Origin: an uncultured Paracoccaceae bacterium
GTDB taxonomy: Bacteria > Pseudomonadota > Alphaproteobacteria > Rhodobacterales > Rhodobacteraceae
DNA: 64,000 bases
Assembly: GCA_947497985.1 (NCBI GenBank)
Contig: CANMIX010000007.1
Coordinates: 62,001 to 126,000, forward strand
Reading direction: 5' to 3'
The position numbers were made by a program, and so were the translations under genes. How positions within the stretch are numbered: position 1 is the first letter of the stretch; the number at the start of each line of letters is the position of its first letter. Positions 8,324 through 17,899 of the stretch are shown one piece after another. The notes beneath the pieces are model-generated. The model was not told the DNA's origin. It made no database searches and saw only the letters and a program-made list of their open reading frames with translations.

Positions 8324-9667
8324 TCAAAGCAGGGCGTCTTTATTCAAATCTAGTTTCACGATTTTTTCGTTCAAGGTACGGCGACCAATACCCAAAGCTT
8401 CGGCGGTGTCATCCATGCGGCCCTGATGGTCGCGGATCGCTTTTGCAATCAATTCCCGCTCAAACGCCGCCACCGCCTCGCGCAAGGTCGTGGGCACGTC
8501 TTCCATTGTTTGGGCACGTCGAACGGCCTCGGCCATGCTGCCAGAGCCGCGCCGCGCGGCCAGGCATCTACGCTCACATACATGGCGCAACTCGCGAATG
8601 TTGCCGGGCCAGTCATGTGCCAGAAGCGCTGCCAGATCATCATGCGACAGATCGGGCGGTGTTATGTCGTAGATCCGTCCCGCCTGGTCCAGGAAATGCC
8701 GGGTCAACAGCGCCAAGTCATCGCGGCGTTGTCGCAATGGTGGCAGATCCAGTTCAACCGTATTCAACCGATACAGTAGATCCGCCCGCAATATACCCGC
8801 ATTGACGGCCTTGTCCGGGTCTTCCTTCGTGGAGGATATCGTTCGAAACGAGATGGAAATCGGGCGCGATGCGCCAATAGGCAAGATTTCCTTGTCCTCG
8901 ATCACCCGCAGCAACTTGGCTTGGACGGGGATGGGGCAGGCGGAAATCTCGTCCAGATACAACGTCCCGCCCGCAGCCTGCAGCAGACGCCCGCCTTGCG
9001 CCGCATCGGTGCCGAACATGTCGGCCTCAAACGTTTCGGCTGAAAGGCTCGCACAGTTCACAGCCAAAAAAGGGGAATCCGGAGAGGGGCCAAGGTCATG
9101 TAGCGCGCGGGCGATTAGATCTTTGCCGGTTCCTGTCTCTCCGCGTAGCAGAATGGGGGCGTCAATGTCGGCAAGCGTCAAAATATCCTGACGCAACGTG
9201 CGGATTTCACGCGTTTGACCCAAAATGATACGGTCCAGGCCTGACAATTCATACAGTCGTGCGGTCAGCCGGGCATTGCTTTGCCGCATGCGGTCACGTT
9301 CCGCAGCGTTCTGCAGCACGGAGAGCAGCCGTCTTGGCTCATAGGGTTTTTCCAGAAAACTATAGGCGCCATCCTGCACCGCCTGGACGGCCATCGGGAT
9401 ATCTCCATGGGCCGAGATCAACACAAGCGGCGGCGCGGCATCCATCGTGGTCAATTGCGCCAAAAGGTCGAGCCCGGACATGCCTGGCATACGTACATCG
9501 GATAAGATTACATCCGGGATGGAATGTTTCAGGTGTTCTTGTACTTGCGCTGCGCGCGACAGGGCTTCGACCCGCCAGCCTGCGGCTTCCAGCAAGGTCA
9601 GCAAGGATTGGCGCATGAGCTTGTCGTCATCTACGACCAGAACGCTAAAGGGAGTTTGCTCGCTCAT
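8324..9667 (-). CDS. dctD: DctD-type response regulator lacking the GAFTGA loop
   Basis: A 447-residue response regulator of the NtrC/DctD class, expected to control dctPQM. It has a receiver domain (residues 1-120, phospho-acceptor Asp57, Lys107), an AAA+ domain with Walker A GETGTGKD (176-183) and Walker B GGTLYLDE (233-240), and a C-terminal Fis-type helix-turn-helix ending near residue 445. Between Walker A and B the L1 loop reads ADMFGTDAAQGGRLLQAA: the GAFTGA sequence that contacts sigma-54 is missing and the segment is shortened. Rhodobacter capsulatus NtrC is a known precedent without GAFTGA that acts with sigma-70. The gene overlaps dctB by 4 bases. Confidence 0.85.
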   Translation of the reverse strand: MSEQTPFSVLVVDDDKLMRQSLLTLLEAAGWRVEALSRAAQVQEHLKHSIPDVILSDVRMPGMSGLDLLAQLTTMDAAPPLVLISAHGDIPMAVQAVQDGAYSFLEKPYEPRRLLSVLQNAAERDRMRQSNARLTARLYELSGLDRIILGQTREIRTLRQDILTLADIDAPILLRGETGTGKDLIARALHDLGPSPDSPFLAVNCASLSAETFEADMFGTDAAQGGRLLQAAGGTLYLDEISACPIPVQAKLLRVIEDKEILPIGASRPISISFRTISSTKEDPDKAVNAGILRADLLYRLNTVELDLPPLRQRRDDLALLTRHFLDQAGRIYDITPPDLSHDDLAALLAHDWPGNIRELRHVCERRCLAARRGSGSMAEAVRRAQTMEDVPTTLREAVAAFERELIAKAIRDHQGRMDDTAEALGIGRRTLNEKIVKLDLNKDALL

Positions 9668-11430
9668 GCGGTGTCTCCATGTTCAAGAGTGGGAAACGTG
9701 AGAGAGAACACAGCACCTTGGCGCCGTTCCCCGTTGCGCGCCTGCAGGATGCCTCCATGTTCCTTGACGATCTGGGCCGAGATCGCAAGCCCGAGACCCA
9801 TTCCACGCCCGCTTTCACGCGTTGTCATAAAAGGCTCCTGTAAATCCGCAAGCGTTGCCGCACCCAACCCATGGCCGTTGTCGCGGATCTCACAGGAGAT
9901 CTCATCCGCGGTCTGGGTGAGGTTAAGTTCAACACGAGGGGCCTCTTCGTCTTCAACTGCATCCAATGCGTTTCGCAGAACATTGGTCAAAACCTGCTCC
10001 ACACGCAGGCGATTGCCACGGATAAGATGAGGCTGCCGGGGTAGGGTTGTCGCGATATCTGCCCCGATGGCCGCACGGTTGGGTTCGACCAAATCCAGAA
10101 CCGCATGGAGCGCGGCCACCAAATCCACGGGTTCGAACTCATCCTCGCCAGAGCGGGCAAAGAATTTCAGCTGCCGCGTGATCCCTTCCATGCGGTCGAC
10201 CAGCGACGTGATGCTTCCGACCAATGGGCTGCTTGTGGAATTGGTCATCTGCGCCGCCGTCAGATGGTTGCGCATTGCCGCAATAGGTTGACCCAATTCA
10301 TGGGTGACCGACGCTGCGACCTGTCCCAAAGCCGCGAGCCTACTGGTGCGTTCCAGCTCTCCTTGAGTGCGGCGTAGCTTGCGTTCTGCGGTGCGCCGTT
10401 CCGATATTTCATGGGCAAGACGGACGTTGGCAGCCCGCAGCTTGCTTTCTTCATTTTCGGCGCGAAACAGGGCCAGTCGAATGCGCCTAGTGCGACGCAG
10501 CTGCTGCACACCAATGCCTGCGATCAACAGGATCATCGCCACCGCCGTGACCAGTCCGGCCCGCGCCAGGGCACGGTCATCTGTCGCAAAATAGTGAAGC
10601 GTCCAGTCATGCACACCGGTGCCACGGGTCAGGTGCAACAGGTCAGAGCCATCGATTTCAGCCCGGCGTTGACCAGTGATCTGCCAATCCAGCGGACCGA
10701 GTGTTTGTCCGGGAAACTGGCGCGCAGTTTCAATCTGGTACAACGCCTCATCTGGCAGTTCAGACAGCGTGCGATATTGCCAATCGGCGCTTGAGGCCAG
10801 AAGGACGACACCGGATTGATCCGCCAACAAAACATTCTCGCCAGAATTTCGCCAGCTCTCGGACAACCGTGTCAGGTCCAGTTTAATCGCGATCACGCCG
10901 TGAACGCTGTTGTCAGAGGCGCGCACAGGATCGGCAATGAAATACCCGGGCGCGCCGGTCGTTGCGCCAATTGCATAAAACCGCCCCTGCCTTCCTGCCA
11001 GAGCGTCCTGAAAATAAGGGCGAAATCCGTAGTTCTGTCCCAAAAAACTGTTGGCAGAGGCATAGTTTGATGCGGCGATCGTGTGCCCGTCGGGGTTCAT
11101 CAGGTATATTGCGTCCAACCCAGCGCGGCGCGCAAAATCGGCCAAGCGAATGTTCAACGTCGCAGTGCTGGCTTCGGTCAGCGCCTCACCCACAAAACTG
11201 TCTTGTGCCAACACATGTGTCAGATGGGAAAACCGCTCAAGCTCTGCTTGAAGCGTCGACTGATACAAGGATAGCCGTCCCTCAGCGCGGGCCAACTCTT
11301 CCGTGTGGAAGTAATCGTAGGAAAGTCGGAACAACCCAAAGGCAAACACCAGTGCGTAGGCCAGATAAATCAGACTGCGTAAGCGCTGGATGATCTTTGA
11401 GTGGGCCAAGGCAGCTGCGGTTCCGGACAT
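9664..11430 (-). CDS. dctB: DctB-type sensor histidine kinase
   Basis: A 588-residue membrane kinase that senses external dicarboxylates and phosphorylates DctD. Two membrane segments (about 17-37 and 289-311) bracket a periplasmic Cache/PAS-like sensor. A coiled coil (about 320-365) leads to the dimerisation domain with the phospho-acceptor motif HELGQPIAAMRN (His377), then an HATPase domain with an N box (NVLRNALDA), DNGHGLG and GMGLGLAI. This is the standard DctB architecture. The dctD start overlaps its stop (ATGA), so the pair is translationally coupled. Confidence 0.9.
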   Translation of the reverse strand: MSGTAAALAHSKIIQRLRSLIYLAYALVFAFGLFRLSYDYFHTEELARAEGRLSLYQSTLQAELERFSHLTHVLAQDSFVGEALTEASTATLNIRLADFARRAGLDAIYLMNPDGHTIAASNYASANSFLGQNYGFRPYFQDALAGRQGRFYAIGATTGAPGYFIADPVRASDNSVHGVIAIKLDLTRLSESWRNSGENVLLADQSGVVLLASSADWQYRTLSELPDEALYQIETARQFPGQTLGPLDWQITGQRRAEIDGSDLLHLTRGTGVHDWTLHYFATDDRALARAGLVTAVAMILLIAGIGVQQLRRTRRIRLALFRAENEESKLRAANVRLAHEISERRTAERKLRRTQGELERTSRLAALGQVAASVTHELGQPIAAMRNHLTAAQMTNSTSSPLVGSITSLVDRMEGITRQLKFFARSGEDEFEPVDLVAALHAVLDLVEPNRAAIGADIATTLPRQPHLIRGNRLRVEQVLTNVLRNALDAVEDEEAPRVELNLTQTADEISCEIRDNGHGLGAATLADLQEPFMTTRESGRGMGLGLAISAQIVKEHGGILQARNGERRQGAVFSLTFPTLEHGDTA

Positions 11431-11504
11431 TGGGATGTTCTTTTGGTCGCGTCAAACTGGCGCATTTATTCCGGGTTTGGCAATTGAATTCCATCCGCCC
11501 GACA

Positions 11505-11546
11505 GCAAAACGCCCCGCAACCACTTGGGGCGCAGGGCGTTTTTGA
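11505..11546. terminator. Hairpin downstream of gcrA
   Basis: AAAACGCCC and GGGCGTTTT enclose a smaller GCCCC/GGGGC pairing, with T runs on both sides. It lies between gcrA and dctB and probably ends the gcrA transcript. Confidence 0.5.
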
Positions 11547-11569
11547 ACTTTTGACACGCGAGCCGGTGA

Positions 11570-12148
11570 TTACCGTTTACGGTCGCGGCGCGTGCTCATC
11601 GGCTGGAAGGCAACGCCCACATGCGCTTCGCAATAGGGTTTGCCCTGTTGCACAGGCAAGCCGCAGAACCAGAAATCATCGGTCGCGGGATCCCCAACAG
11701 GCCATTTGCAGGTCCGCTCGGTCAATTCCATCAGGGTCAGCCTCTTGGCTTTCTTTTCGATCTCGTTGACCTTGGCCAAGGCCTCGGGGCTGATCTCATT
11801 GGCAGAGGGTTGCGGCGGCAAAGGCTGGCCAGCCGGAATAATCTGTTTGCGCGCAGGCACTGAAGGTTTTGCTTCGGCTGCAGCAGGAGCTGGCTCCGGT
11901 GTTACCGGGCGTGCAGGCTCCGTCTTGGGCTGCGGCTTTGGCTTCGCTGCGGCTTTGGCCGCCGGCTTTTCCTTGGCTTCGCCACCACTTTTGGCGCCGG
12001 TTGCGCGGTTGGACAGACCCAGACGGTGGACTTTACCAATCACCGCATTGCGGGTCACGCCCCCCAGTTCTTTGGCGATCTGACTGGCCGACTGACCTTC
12101 GCCCCACATTTTTTTGAGCAGTTCGACGCGCTCGTCTGTCCAGGACAT
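11570..12148 (-). CDS. gcrA: Cell-cycle regulator GcrA
   Basis: A 192-residue regulator of the GcrA family, which in Caulobacter binds RNA polymerase sigma-70 at CcrM-methylated promoters. The N-terminal helix-turn-helix is intact (SWTDERVELLKKMWGEG then GGVTRNAVIGKVHRLGLS). A long Ala/Pro/Lys-rich linker occupies about residues 50-115. The C-terminus has the conserved Cys/Trp segment CKWPVGDP, FWFCGLPV and YCEAH. Length and architecture are normal. Confidence 0.95.
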   Translation of the reverse strand: MSWTDERVELLKKMWGEGQSASQIAKELGGVTRNAVIGKVHRLGLSNRATGAKSGGEAKEKPAAKAAAKPKPQPKTEPARPVTPEPAPAAAEAKPSVPARKQIIPAGQPLPPQPSANEISPEALAKVNEIEKKAKRLTLMELTERTCKWPVGDPATDDFWFCGLPVQQGKPYCEAHVGVAFQPMSTRRDRKR

Positions 12149-12275
12149 ATTTTGCCTTTCAAAGCTAATAGCGGCCCCAGCATCCTGCGGCCGCCATCGA
12201 ATTCCTTATCAGTCGTCTATTCTAATCACTGACGGCGGAGTTACAAGCTGTCTTGCACTCTGGCGTGCATAAGCT

Positions 12276-13121
12276 ATGCAGCAAGAGCACATAAGTTGGG
12301 GGACACCAGTGCCACAGTCAGGATATACCGTCGAATTGGGCGAACGTCGTTTTGGTCGCATCAATTGGTTGGGGCTTCAAACCATCGCCATGCGCGAGGT
12401 GAAGCGGTTTATGGTGGTTTGGACCCAAACTCTTATGGCGCCTTTGGTGACCGCTGGATTGTTCTTAATGATCTTCAATCTCGCAATTGGTCCGAACCGG
12501 GGTCAGGTGATGGGGGTGCCTTTCCTGCATTTCCTTGCACCGGGTATTTTGACCATGACTGTGATCCAAAATGCCTTTGCAAACACGTCTTCTTCTATCG
12601 TTATCTCCAAAGTGCAGGGGAATATTGTCGACACGCTGATGCCTCCGTTGTCCGGGCTCGAGGTGTTGTTGGGCTATCTGGCTGGGGCCGTGGCACGAGG
12701 GCTGTTTGTCGGCCTGGGCATCTCGCTAGGTCTCTTCCTTGTGCTTGGCATCGTGCCAGAACATCCGCTTGTTGCGTTGATGTTTGTGGTGCTTGGCGCC
12801 CTGTTTTTGGGCGGGCTCGGCATCGTTGCCGGTGTCTTTGCTGAGAAGTTCGACCAGATGGCGGCGATCACTAATTTCATCGTCACACCGCTCGCATTTT
12901 TATCGGGCACTTTTTACTCAGTTGATGCGCTACCGCCGATCTTACGGGGATTGAGCCATGTGAACCCGGTTTTCTACCTGATCGACGGTGTGCGATTCGG
13001 TGTCATTGGGACATCTGACAGCTCACCGCTTCTCGGATTTGTGGTCTGCGCACTGACGTCTGGCGTTGTGTGCACGCTGGGGTGGGCAATGTTGCGCAGT
13101 GGCTATCGGCTCAAACCCTAA
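12276..13121 (+). CDS. ABC-2 type transporter permease
   Basis: A 281-residue inner-membrane protein of the ABC-2 (YadH-like) family with six hydrophobic segments. The family motif region is visible at LSGTFYSVDALPPILRGLSHVNPVFYLIDGVRFG. Such permeases export polysaccharides, lipids or drugs with a separate ATPase; none is adjacent here, so the partner must be encoded elsewhere. The start is uncertain: the ATG at 12276 has no ribosome binding site, while an in-frame GTG at 12309 follows GGGGGAC and may be the true start. It is convergent with the DMT gene, with 3 bases between. Confidence 0.82.
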   Translation: MQQEHISWGTPVPQSGYTVELGERRFGRINWLGLQTIAMREVKRFMVVWTQTLMAPLVTAGLFLMIFNLAIGPNRGQVMGVPFLHFLAPGILTMTVIQNAFANTSSSIVISKVQGNIVDTLMPPLSGLEVLLGYLAGAVARGLFVGLGISLGLFLVLGIVPEHPLVALMFVVLGALFLGGLGIVAGVFAEKFDQMAAITNFIVTPLAFLSGTFYSVDALPPILRGLSHVNPVFYLIDGVRFGVIGTSDSSPLLGFVVCALTSGVVCTLGWAMLRSGYRLKP

Positions 13122-13124
13122 CTG

Positions 13125-14021
13125 TCAGGTGGAAAGGTTTGCGCGTCGGCGTTGAACGCTTTCACGCCAAGCCAAAAGCGCCGCACCGCTCAGGATGATG
13201 CATGCACCCAGAATGCTGACGGCGTCCGGTATCTGCGCAAATACCGCCATATCGTAAAGCGCGGCAAAGACCAGCGTGGCATAGGTGAAGGGTGCCACAA
13301 ACGACGCATCCGCTCGCGCCATTCCATTGATGAAGAAACTCTGCGCGCAGGCCATCATCCCGCCAAGCGCCGCCAATGCCACCCATTGCGCAAAGCTTGG
13401 CATCTGCCAAACCGGCAACACTGCAAGGCTTGCAATCACGACACCTAGTGCGTTGTTGGTCCACAGCACTTGTAGCGGCCCCTCGCGCCCGGCGAGTTTT
13501 TTGATGAAGATCAGCTCCATCCCCATGAGCACGGCCGCGCCAAGCGCCAGTATCGCTGCCGGTTGAAAGCTCTCGGGCGTGGGGCGCAGCAAAACCGTGG
13601 CCCCGATCAAAGCGATCCCGGCCGCAGCCCATCGCCATGCGCCGACGCGTTCACCTAAGAGCGGGATCGCCAAAAGCATGCCAAACACCGGGTTCAAGAA
13701 CGTGATCGCAGTGGCATCTGACAGCGGGATAAAGGCAACCGAAGCAAACATCAGTGTCACGCCGCCCCAGCCAAACAACGTCCGTCCAAGGTGCAAGCCA
13801 AGGCTCGGTTTCACAAACTTGGGGCGCAAAGCGCCAACAGCCGTGGAAATCGCGATGAAGGCAAACACAAATCGGCCATGGCTGACTTGCAGCGGATGCA
13901 GCGGTTGGCCTAGCGTCGCTGTGCCCAGGAGCTTGGCCAACAGTGTTGTGCCCGCGATAAACACGGTGGCCATCACGATCAGTATGGCTGCAAGGGAGGG
14001 GTTCTGGCGTGCAGTGGTCAT
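13125..14021 (-). CDS. DMT-family (EamA) transporter
   Basis: A 298-residue inner-membrane protein with ten predicted membrane segments in two EamA repeats, a metabolite exporter of the drug/metabolite superfamily. Conserved features include the first-repeat end LSDATAITFLNPVFGMLLAIPLLGE and the second-repeat FVAPFTYATLVFAALY. The frame is open 19 codons upstream, but MTTARQNPS (ATG ending at 14021) is the more natural start. Substrate unknown. Confidence 0.82.
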   Translation of the reverse strand: MTTARQNPSLAAILIVMATVFIAGTTLLAKLLGTATLGQPLHPLQVSHGRFVFAFIAISTAVGALRPKFVKPSLGLHLGRTLFGWGGVTLMFASVAFIPLSDATAITFLNPVFGMLLAIPLLGERVGAWRWAAAGIALIGATVLLRPTPESFQPAAILALGAAVLMGMELIFIKKLAGREGPLQVLWTNNALGVVIASLAVLPVWQMPSFAQWVALAALGGMMACAQSFFINGMARADASFVAPFTYATLVFAALYDMAVFAQIPDAVSILGACIILSGAALLAWRESVQRRRANLST

Positions 14022-14081
14022 AAAACAGCGATGGGCGGATATGCTCCCATTGGCAAGGGGAAGCCTGTACCCATACAAATC

Positions 14082-15311
14082 TTACAGACGCAGACGGGCG
14101 ATCCCATAAATCCAAATAGCGACCATCCCCAAGCCCGCTGCCAGATAAGGCAGGCGCAATGCGATCTCGGAACCGAAATGGGAGGTTGTGAGAGCGACCA
14201 AACCGCCTCCCAACAGTGCACCAAAAGGGATCATCCCCCAGCCAAAGAACCGATAAAGACTGTTGACCCGACCAAGCAGCGCATCTGGGATATGCCGCTG
14301 GCGATAGGACACGGTCACGACGTTCCACAAAAGGGCTGCGAACATCTCAACAAACAAGCCAACAGCGCCCCACCAGACCGATGATGCAAGCGCGATCACT
14401 CCCATCGCACATGCCATTGCGGGCAGGGCGATCAACAGGGCTGTCCGCTCGCCAGTGCGTGCCGCCAACGCAGGACAAAGCAGCCCCCCCATTACGCCGC
14501 CCGCCGCGCCTGCAGTCAGCAACAGGCCATGTTGGGCGGCGTTCAACCCCCAAAGGTCCTGTGCAAACAGCGGCAGCACCGCCAGCGTCATCATCGAAAG
14601 TAAGTTCATCAACCCCAACATCACAGCCAGGCGCAGGATCAGCGGATGTTGCAACATCCATCTGATGCCTTCACGCGCGTCTTGTGTCCACGTGCGTTTG
14701 CGCGGCGCTGGGCGCGGGGGAATTCGCATCGCCCAGACCAGCACAGCCGCTGCACCAAAGGTCAGCGCATCCACCACAAAAGGGGCCGGAACCGCATAGG
14801 CGATCAAGAGACCAGCCAAGGGCGGACCAACAAAGCTGCCCATGACCTGTTCGACGCTCCAGAGCTGTCCGTTGGCTTGCTCCAAAGTGTCTTTTGGAAC
14901 AACCGAGGGCAGCACGGTTTGCGCCGCATTGTCCCGCAAAACTTCGGCGCAGCCGAGCAGAAAGGCGAGCGCGGAAAGTCCCAGAATATAGGGCGTCGGA
15001 TCATCGACCGGGAATTCAGGTGCCGAGAAGATCAGCCCAACCACCCCAGCCGTTAGAGCGAGTCGCGCCAGATCTGCGCGCATCATCAACTGCCTGCGAT
15101 CCGCCCGATCCGTCCATACTCCAGCGGGGATCGACAAAAGCAGCCAGGGCAGGCGGGTGGAAAACGCAACAAACGCCACCAGCAAAGGATCGCGGGTTAT
15201 CAATGTCGCAAGCCAAGGGAAAGCCAGCGCCGAGACCCCATCGCCAAGATTGGAAATCGCGGTTGCCGAAAACAGAAACCGATAATTGGGGAATGTCCAC
15301 AACTGCGCCAT
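14082..15311 (-). CDS. MFS transporter (EntS/MFS_3-like)
   Basis: A 409-residue major-facilitator protein with 12 predicted segments. Its N-terminus (FPNYRFLFSATAISNLGDG) and the loop GVWTDRADRRQLMMRADLAR, a variant of the family A-motif, place it with the EntS-like branch. An ERRxHIP-type loop is seen as YRQRHIPDALLGRVNSLYR. It is likely an efflux pump; the substrate is unknown. It lies 60 bases upstream of the DMT gene on the same strand and may share its transcript. Confidence 0.8.
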   Translation of the reverse strand: MAQLWTFPNYRFLFSATAISNLGDGVSALAFPWLATLITRDPLLVAFVAFSTRLPWLLLSIPAGVWTDRADRRQLMMRADLARLALTAGVVGLIFSAPEFPVDDPTPYILGLSALAFLLGCAEVLRDNAAQTVLPSVVPKDTLEQANGQLWSVEQVMGSFVGPPLAGLLIAYAVPAPFVVDALTFGAAAVLVWAMRIPPRPAPRKRTWTQDAREGIRWMLQHPLILRLAVMLGLMNLLSMMTLAVLPLFAQDLWGLNAAQHGLLLTAGAAGGVMGGLLCPALAARTGERTALLIALPAMACAMGVIALASSVWWGAVGLFVEMFAALLWNVVTVSYRQRHIPDALLGRVNSLYRFFGWGMIPFGALLGGGLVALTTSHFGSEIALRLPYLAAGLGMVAIWIYGIARLRL

Positions 15312-15656
15312 GCAATCATCGGGCGCATAGAGCCGGTTGCTGTCAATCGTTCCTGAGCGTCGTGATCCATCGGCGCGTCATGCGAGGCACATTTCGCATT
15401 TCGGAGGTTTTTACCGACAAAAGGGGTTCACAAGGGGTGATTCCTCCCTTATGGACCCTCCTCATGATCAAGTTTTCAGATATCACGTCTCTCCGACGCC
15501 GACGCTGATTGGCTTTACCAGGGCATTTTCGCCCTGAATTGATCCCCGTGCCCTGATGTTTCCTAATATTTGTGCACAACCCGCTTCCAAACCGATTGAC
15601 CCTATGGCCAGCCTGTTGCACTGATTTGGCCTCTATTTTCTGAAAAGGATGATCCG
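15312..15656. other. Gap between MFS gene and argD
   Basis: 345 bases without a convincing gene. It should hold the divergent promoters of the MFS gene and argD. A small hairpin CAGGGC/GCCCTG (15519-15536, loop ATTTTC) is visible, and AAAAGGATGATCCG before the argD ATG gives its ribosome binding site. No clear -35/-10 pair was found. Confidence 0.4.
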
Positions 15657-16844
15657 ATGATCCCGTCCGTCTTGCCAACCTATTCGCGCGCCCCGCTGCA
15701 CTTCGTCAAAGGCGAAGGCTCCTGGCTGGTGGATACCGACGGTCGACGCTACCTGGATATGGGATCCGGTATCGCCGTGAACGCGCTCGGCCATGCCAAT
15801 CCCAAGCTGGTTGAAGTGCTGACCGAACAGGCGCAAAACCTGTGGCATGTCTCCAACCTCTATGAGATCCCGCAACAGCAAAAGCTTGCGGACAAGCTGG
15901 TCGAACATACCTTTGCCGACACGGTGTTTTTCACCAATTCCGGCACCGAAAGCTGCGAACTCGCCGTCAAAATGGCGCGGAAGTATTTCAGCGAGACGGA
16001 TCAGCCTGAGCGGTTCGAAATCATCACCTTTGATGGCTCTTTCCATGGTCGTTCCTCGGCGGGGATCGCTGCCGCTGGCACGCCCAAAATGGTCGGCGGC
16101 TTTGGCCCCGCGCTGCCGGGCTTTGTGCATCTGGCCTTCGGCGATCTCGATGGGGTGACCAACGCAATCACGGAAAACACCGCGGCTGTTTTGATCGAAC
16201 CCATCCAGGGCGAAGGCGGCATTCGCGTGTTGCCCGATGCTGAACTCAAACTCTTGCGTGAGATCTGTGACAACGCGGGCATTCTCCTCATCCTGGATGA
16301 GGTCCAATGCGGCGTCGGCCGGACAGGCAAGCTTTTTGCGCATGAATGGGCAGGCATCACTCCTGACATCATGATGGTCGCCAAGGGCATTGGCGGTGGC
16401 TTCCCGCTGGGTGCGGTTCTGGCAACTGAAAAGGCGGCTTGCGGTATGACGGCTGGCACCCATGGCTCCACCTATGGCGGCAACCCTCTGGGCTGCGCGA
16501 TTGGCAATGCGGTCATTGATGAGATCGCAAACCCGGACTTCCTTGCCGAGGTGAACCGTAAATCGGGCCTTCTGCGTCAAAAACTCGAAGGTCTGGTCGC
16601 ATCCCATCCCGACGTCTTTGAAGAGGTGCGCGGTTCGGGTCTGATGCTTGGCCTCAAATGCGCAGTGTCCAATATGGACATGGTGCAGGCGGGCTATGAC
16701 GCTGAGGTCATCACCATTCCTGCCGCAGAAAACGTGATCCGTCTTCTGCCTGCTCTGAACCTCACGGATGAGGACATCGCCGAGGCCTTCAACCGTCTGG
16801 ACGCTGCTGCAACCCATGTTGAGGCGCAGATCAAAGCCGCCTGA
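15657..16844 (+). CDS. argD: Acetylornithine aminotransferase
   Basis: A 395-residue class III PLP aminotransferase that makes N-acetylornithine in arginine synthesis. Visible markers: FTNSGTESCELAVKMAR (cofactor phosphate region), the FHGRSSAG loop, LDEVQCGVGRTGKLFAHE with the cofactor aspartate, and KGIGGGFPLGA with the Schiff-base lysine (near residue 243), then GSTYGGNPLGCA. Length is typical. argF follows 75 bases downstream on the same strand, so the two form an arginine pair. An ornithine or succinylornithine preference cannot be excluded. Confidence 0.92.
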   Translation: MIPSVLPTYSRAPLHFVKGEGSWLVDTDGRRYLDMGSGIAVNALGHANPKLVEVLTEQAQNLWHVSNLYEIPQQQKLADKLVEHTFADTVFFTNSGTESCELAVKMARKYFSETDQPERFEIITFDGSFHGRSSAGIAAAGTPKMVGGFGPALPGFVHLAFGDLDGVTNAITENTAAVLIEPIQGEGGIRVLPDAELKLLREICDNAGILLILDEVQCGVGRTGKLFAHEWAGITPDIMMVAKGIGGGFPLGAVLATEKAACGMTAGTHGSTYGGNPLGCAIGNAVIDEIANPDFLAEVNRKSGLLRQKLEGLVASHPDVFEEVRGSGLMLGLKCAVSNMDMVQAGYDAEVITIPAAENVIRLLPALNLTDEDIAEAFNRLDAAATHVEAQIKAA

Positions 16845-16845
16845 T

Positions 16846-16895
16846 TTCATCTTTTCCAAAATACTTCGGGGGTATGGGGGCTGGCCCCCATGCTG
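16846..16895. repeat. Intergenic CGGGGGT-type element with hairpin
   Basis: Between argD and argF: TTTCATCTTTTCCAAAATAC, then TTCGGGGG, then a perfect hairpin ATGGGGG-CTGG-CCCCCAT (16874-16891). A run of this kind (pyrimidine stretch, AAATAC, CGGGGGT, G/C hairpin) recurs between genes in Rhodobacteraceae genomes as far as I know. Here it could lower or process the argF message. Confidence 0.4.
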
Positions 16896-16919
16896 CCCGC
16901 CCCAGAATATGAGACCGCT

Positions 16920-17846
16920 ATGAACCATTTCCTTGATATCCACAAAACCGACCCCGGTGCCTTGCGGGGCATCATCGATCAGGCCAAAGACATGAAACAA
17001 GCGCGTCAGGGCCGTCCCAAAGGGGCCGCTGATGACGAGCAGCCCTTGGCAGGCCATATGGTCGCTCTGGTTTTTGAAAAGCCTTCCACCCGGACCCGCG
17101 TCTCTTTTGACGTTGGCGTGCGCCAAATGGGCGGCGAAACCCTGGTGCTGTCTGGCAAGGATATGCAGCTCGGCCACGGCGAAACCATCGCGGATACCGC
17201 GCGCGTGCTCAGCCGCTATGTGGACATGATCATGATCCGGACGTTCGATGAAAGCGTGCTGCTGGAACTGGCAGAATACGCCGATGTGCCGGTGATCAAC
17301 GGTCTGACCGACCGCACCCACCCGTGCCAGATTATGGCTGATATCCAGACTTATGAGGAGCACCGCGGCTCGATCAAAGGTAAGAAAGTCGTCTGGACGG
17401 GCGACGGCAACAATGTCTGCGCCTCCTTCCTGCATGCGGCAGGTCAGTTTGGATTTGATGTGACCTTTACCGGCCCCGAACAGCTCGACCCCGAAGATGA
17501 ATTTGTGGGCCTCGCGCGCAAAGCCGGTGCAACCATCTCGATCGAACGTGATGCGGTAAAGGCCGTGCAAGGCGCGGACTTGGTTGTGGCGGACACTTGG
17601 GTGTCGATGCACGACAGCCAATCCTCCAAGGAACGCCGCCACAATATGCTGCGTCCTTATCAAGTGAACGACGCGCTGATGGCCCATGCCAAACCCGACG
17701 CGCTGTTCATGCATTGCCTGCCCGCCCACCGCGAGGAAGAGGTGACATCAGCCGTAATGGATGGCCCGCAATCGGTAATCTTTGATGAGGCGGAAAACCG
17801 TCTCCACGCGCAAAAGGCTGTGATGCGGTATTGCCTGGGCGTGTGA
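16920..17846 (+). CDS. argF: Ornithine carbamoyltransferase
   Basis: A 308-residue cytosolic enzyme that makes citrulline from ornithine and carbamoyl phosphate. The carbamoyl-phosphate motif STRTR appears in [13 protein letters not shown], the second-domain motif DRTHPCQ follows, and the ornithine-loop cysteine is in MHCLPAHR. The frame is open 10 codons upstream but overlaps the argD-argF hairpin, so I take the ATG at 16920 (MNHFLDIH). A terminator follows closely. Confidence 0.94.
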   Translation: MNHFLDIHKTDPGALRGIIDQAKDMKQARQGRPKGAADDEQPLAGHMVALVFEKPSTRTRVSFDVGVRQMGGETLVLSGKDMQLGHGETIADTARVLSRYVDMIMIRTFDESVLLELAEYADVPVINGLTDRTHPCQIMADIQTYEEHRGSIKGKKVVWTGDGNNVCASFLHAAGQFGFDVTFTGPEQLDPEDEFVGLARKAGATISIERDAVKAVQGADLVVADTWVSMHDSQSSKERRHNMLRPYQVNDALMAHAKPDALFMHCLPAHREEEVTSAVMDGPQSVIFDEAENRLHAQKAVMRYCLGV

Positions 17847-17872
17847 TCCGCCTCTTAAATTCCGCACATAGG

Positions 17873-17899
17873 CCGCCCCGGATCTGGGGCGGTTTTTTT
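17873..17899 (+). terminator. Terminator after argF
   Basis: CCGCCCC / GGGGCGG (7 pairs, 6-base loop) followed by seven Ts, which run into the last codons of the convergent pit gene. Confidence 0.8.

Noticed and set aside
15633-17729. Very long open frame on the minus strand opposite argD and argF
   Set aside because: Its frame mirrors the codon structure of two clearly real genes on the plus strand and has no recognisable domain.
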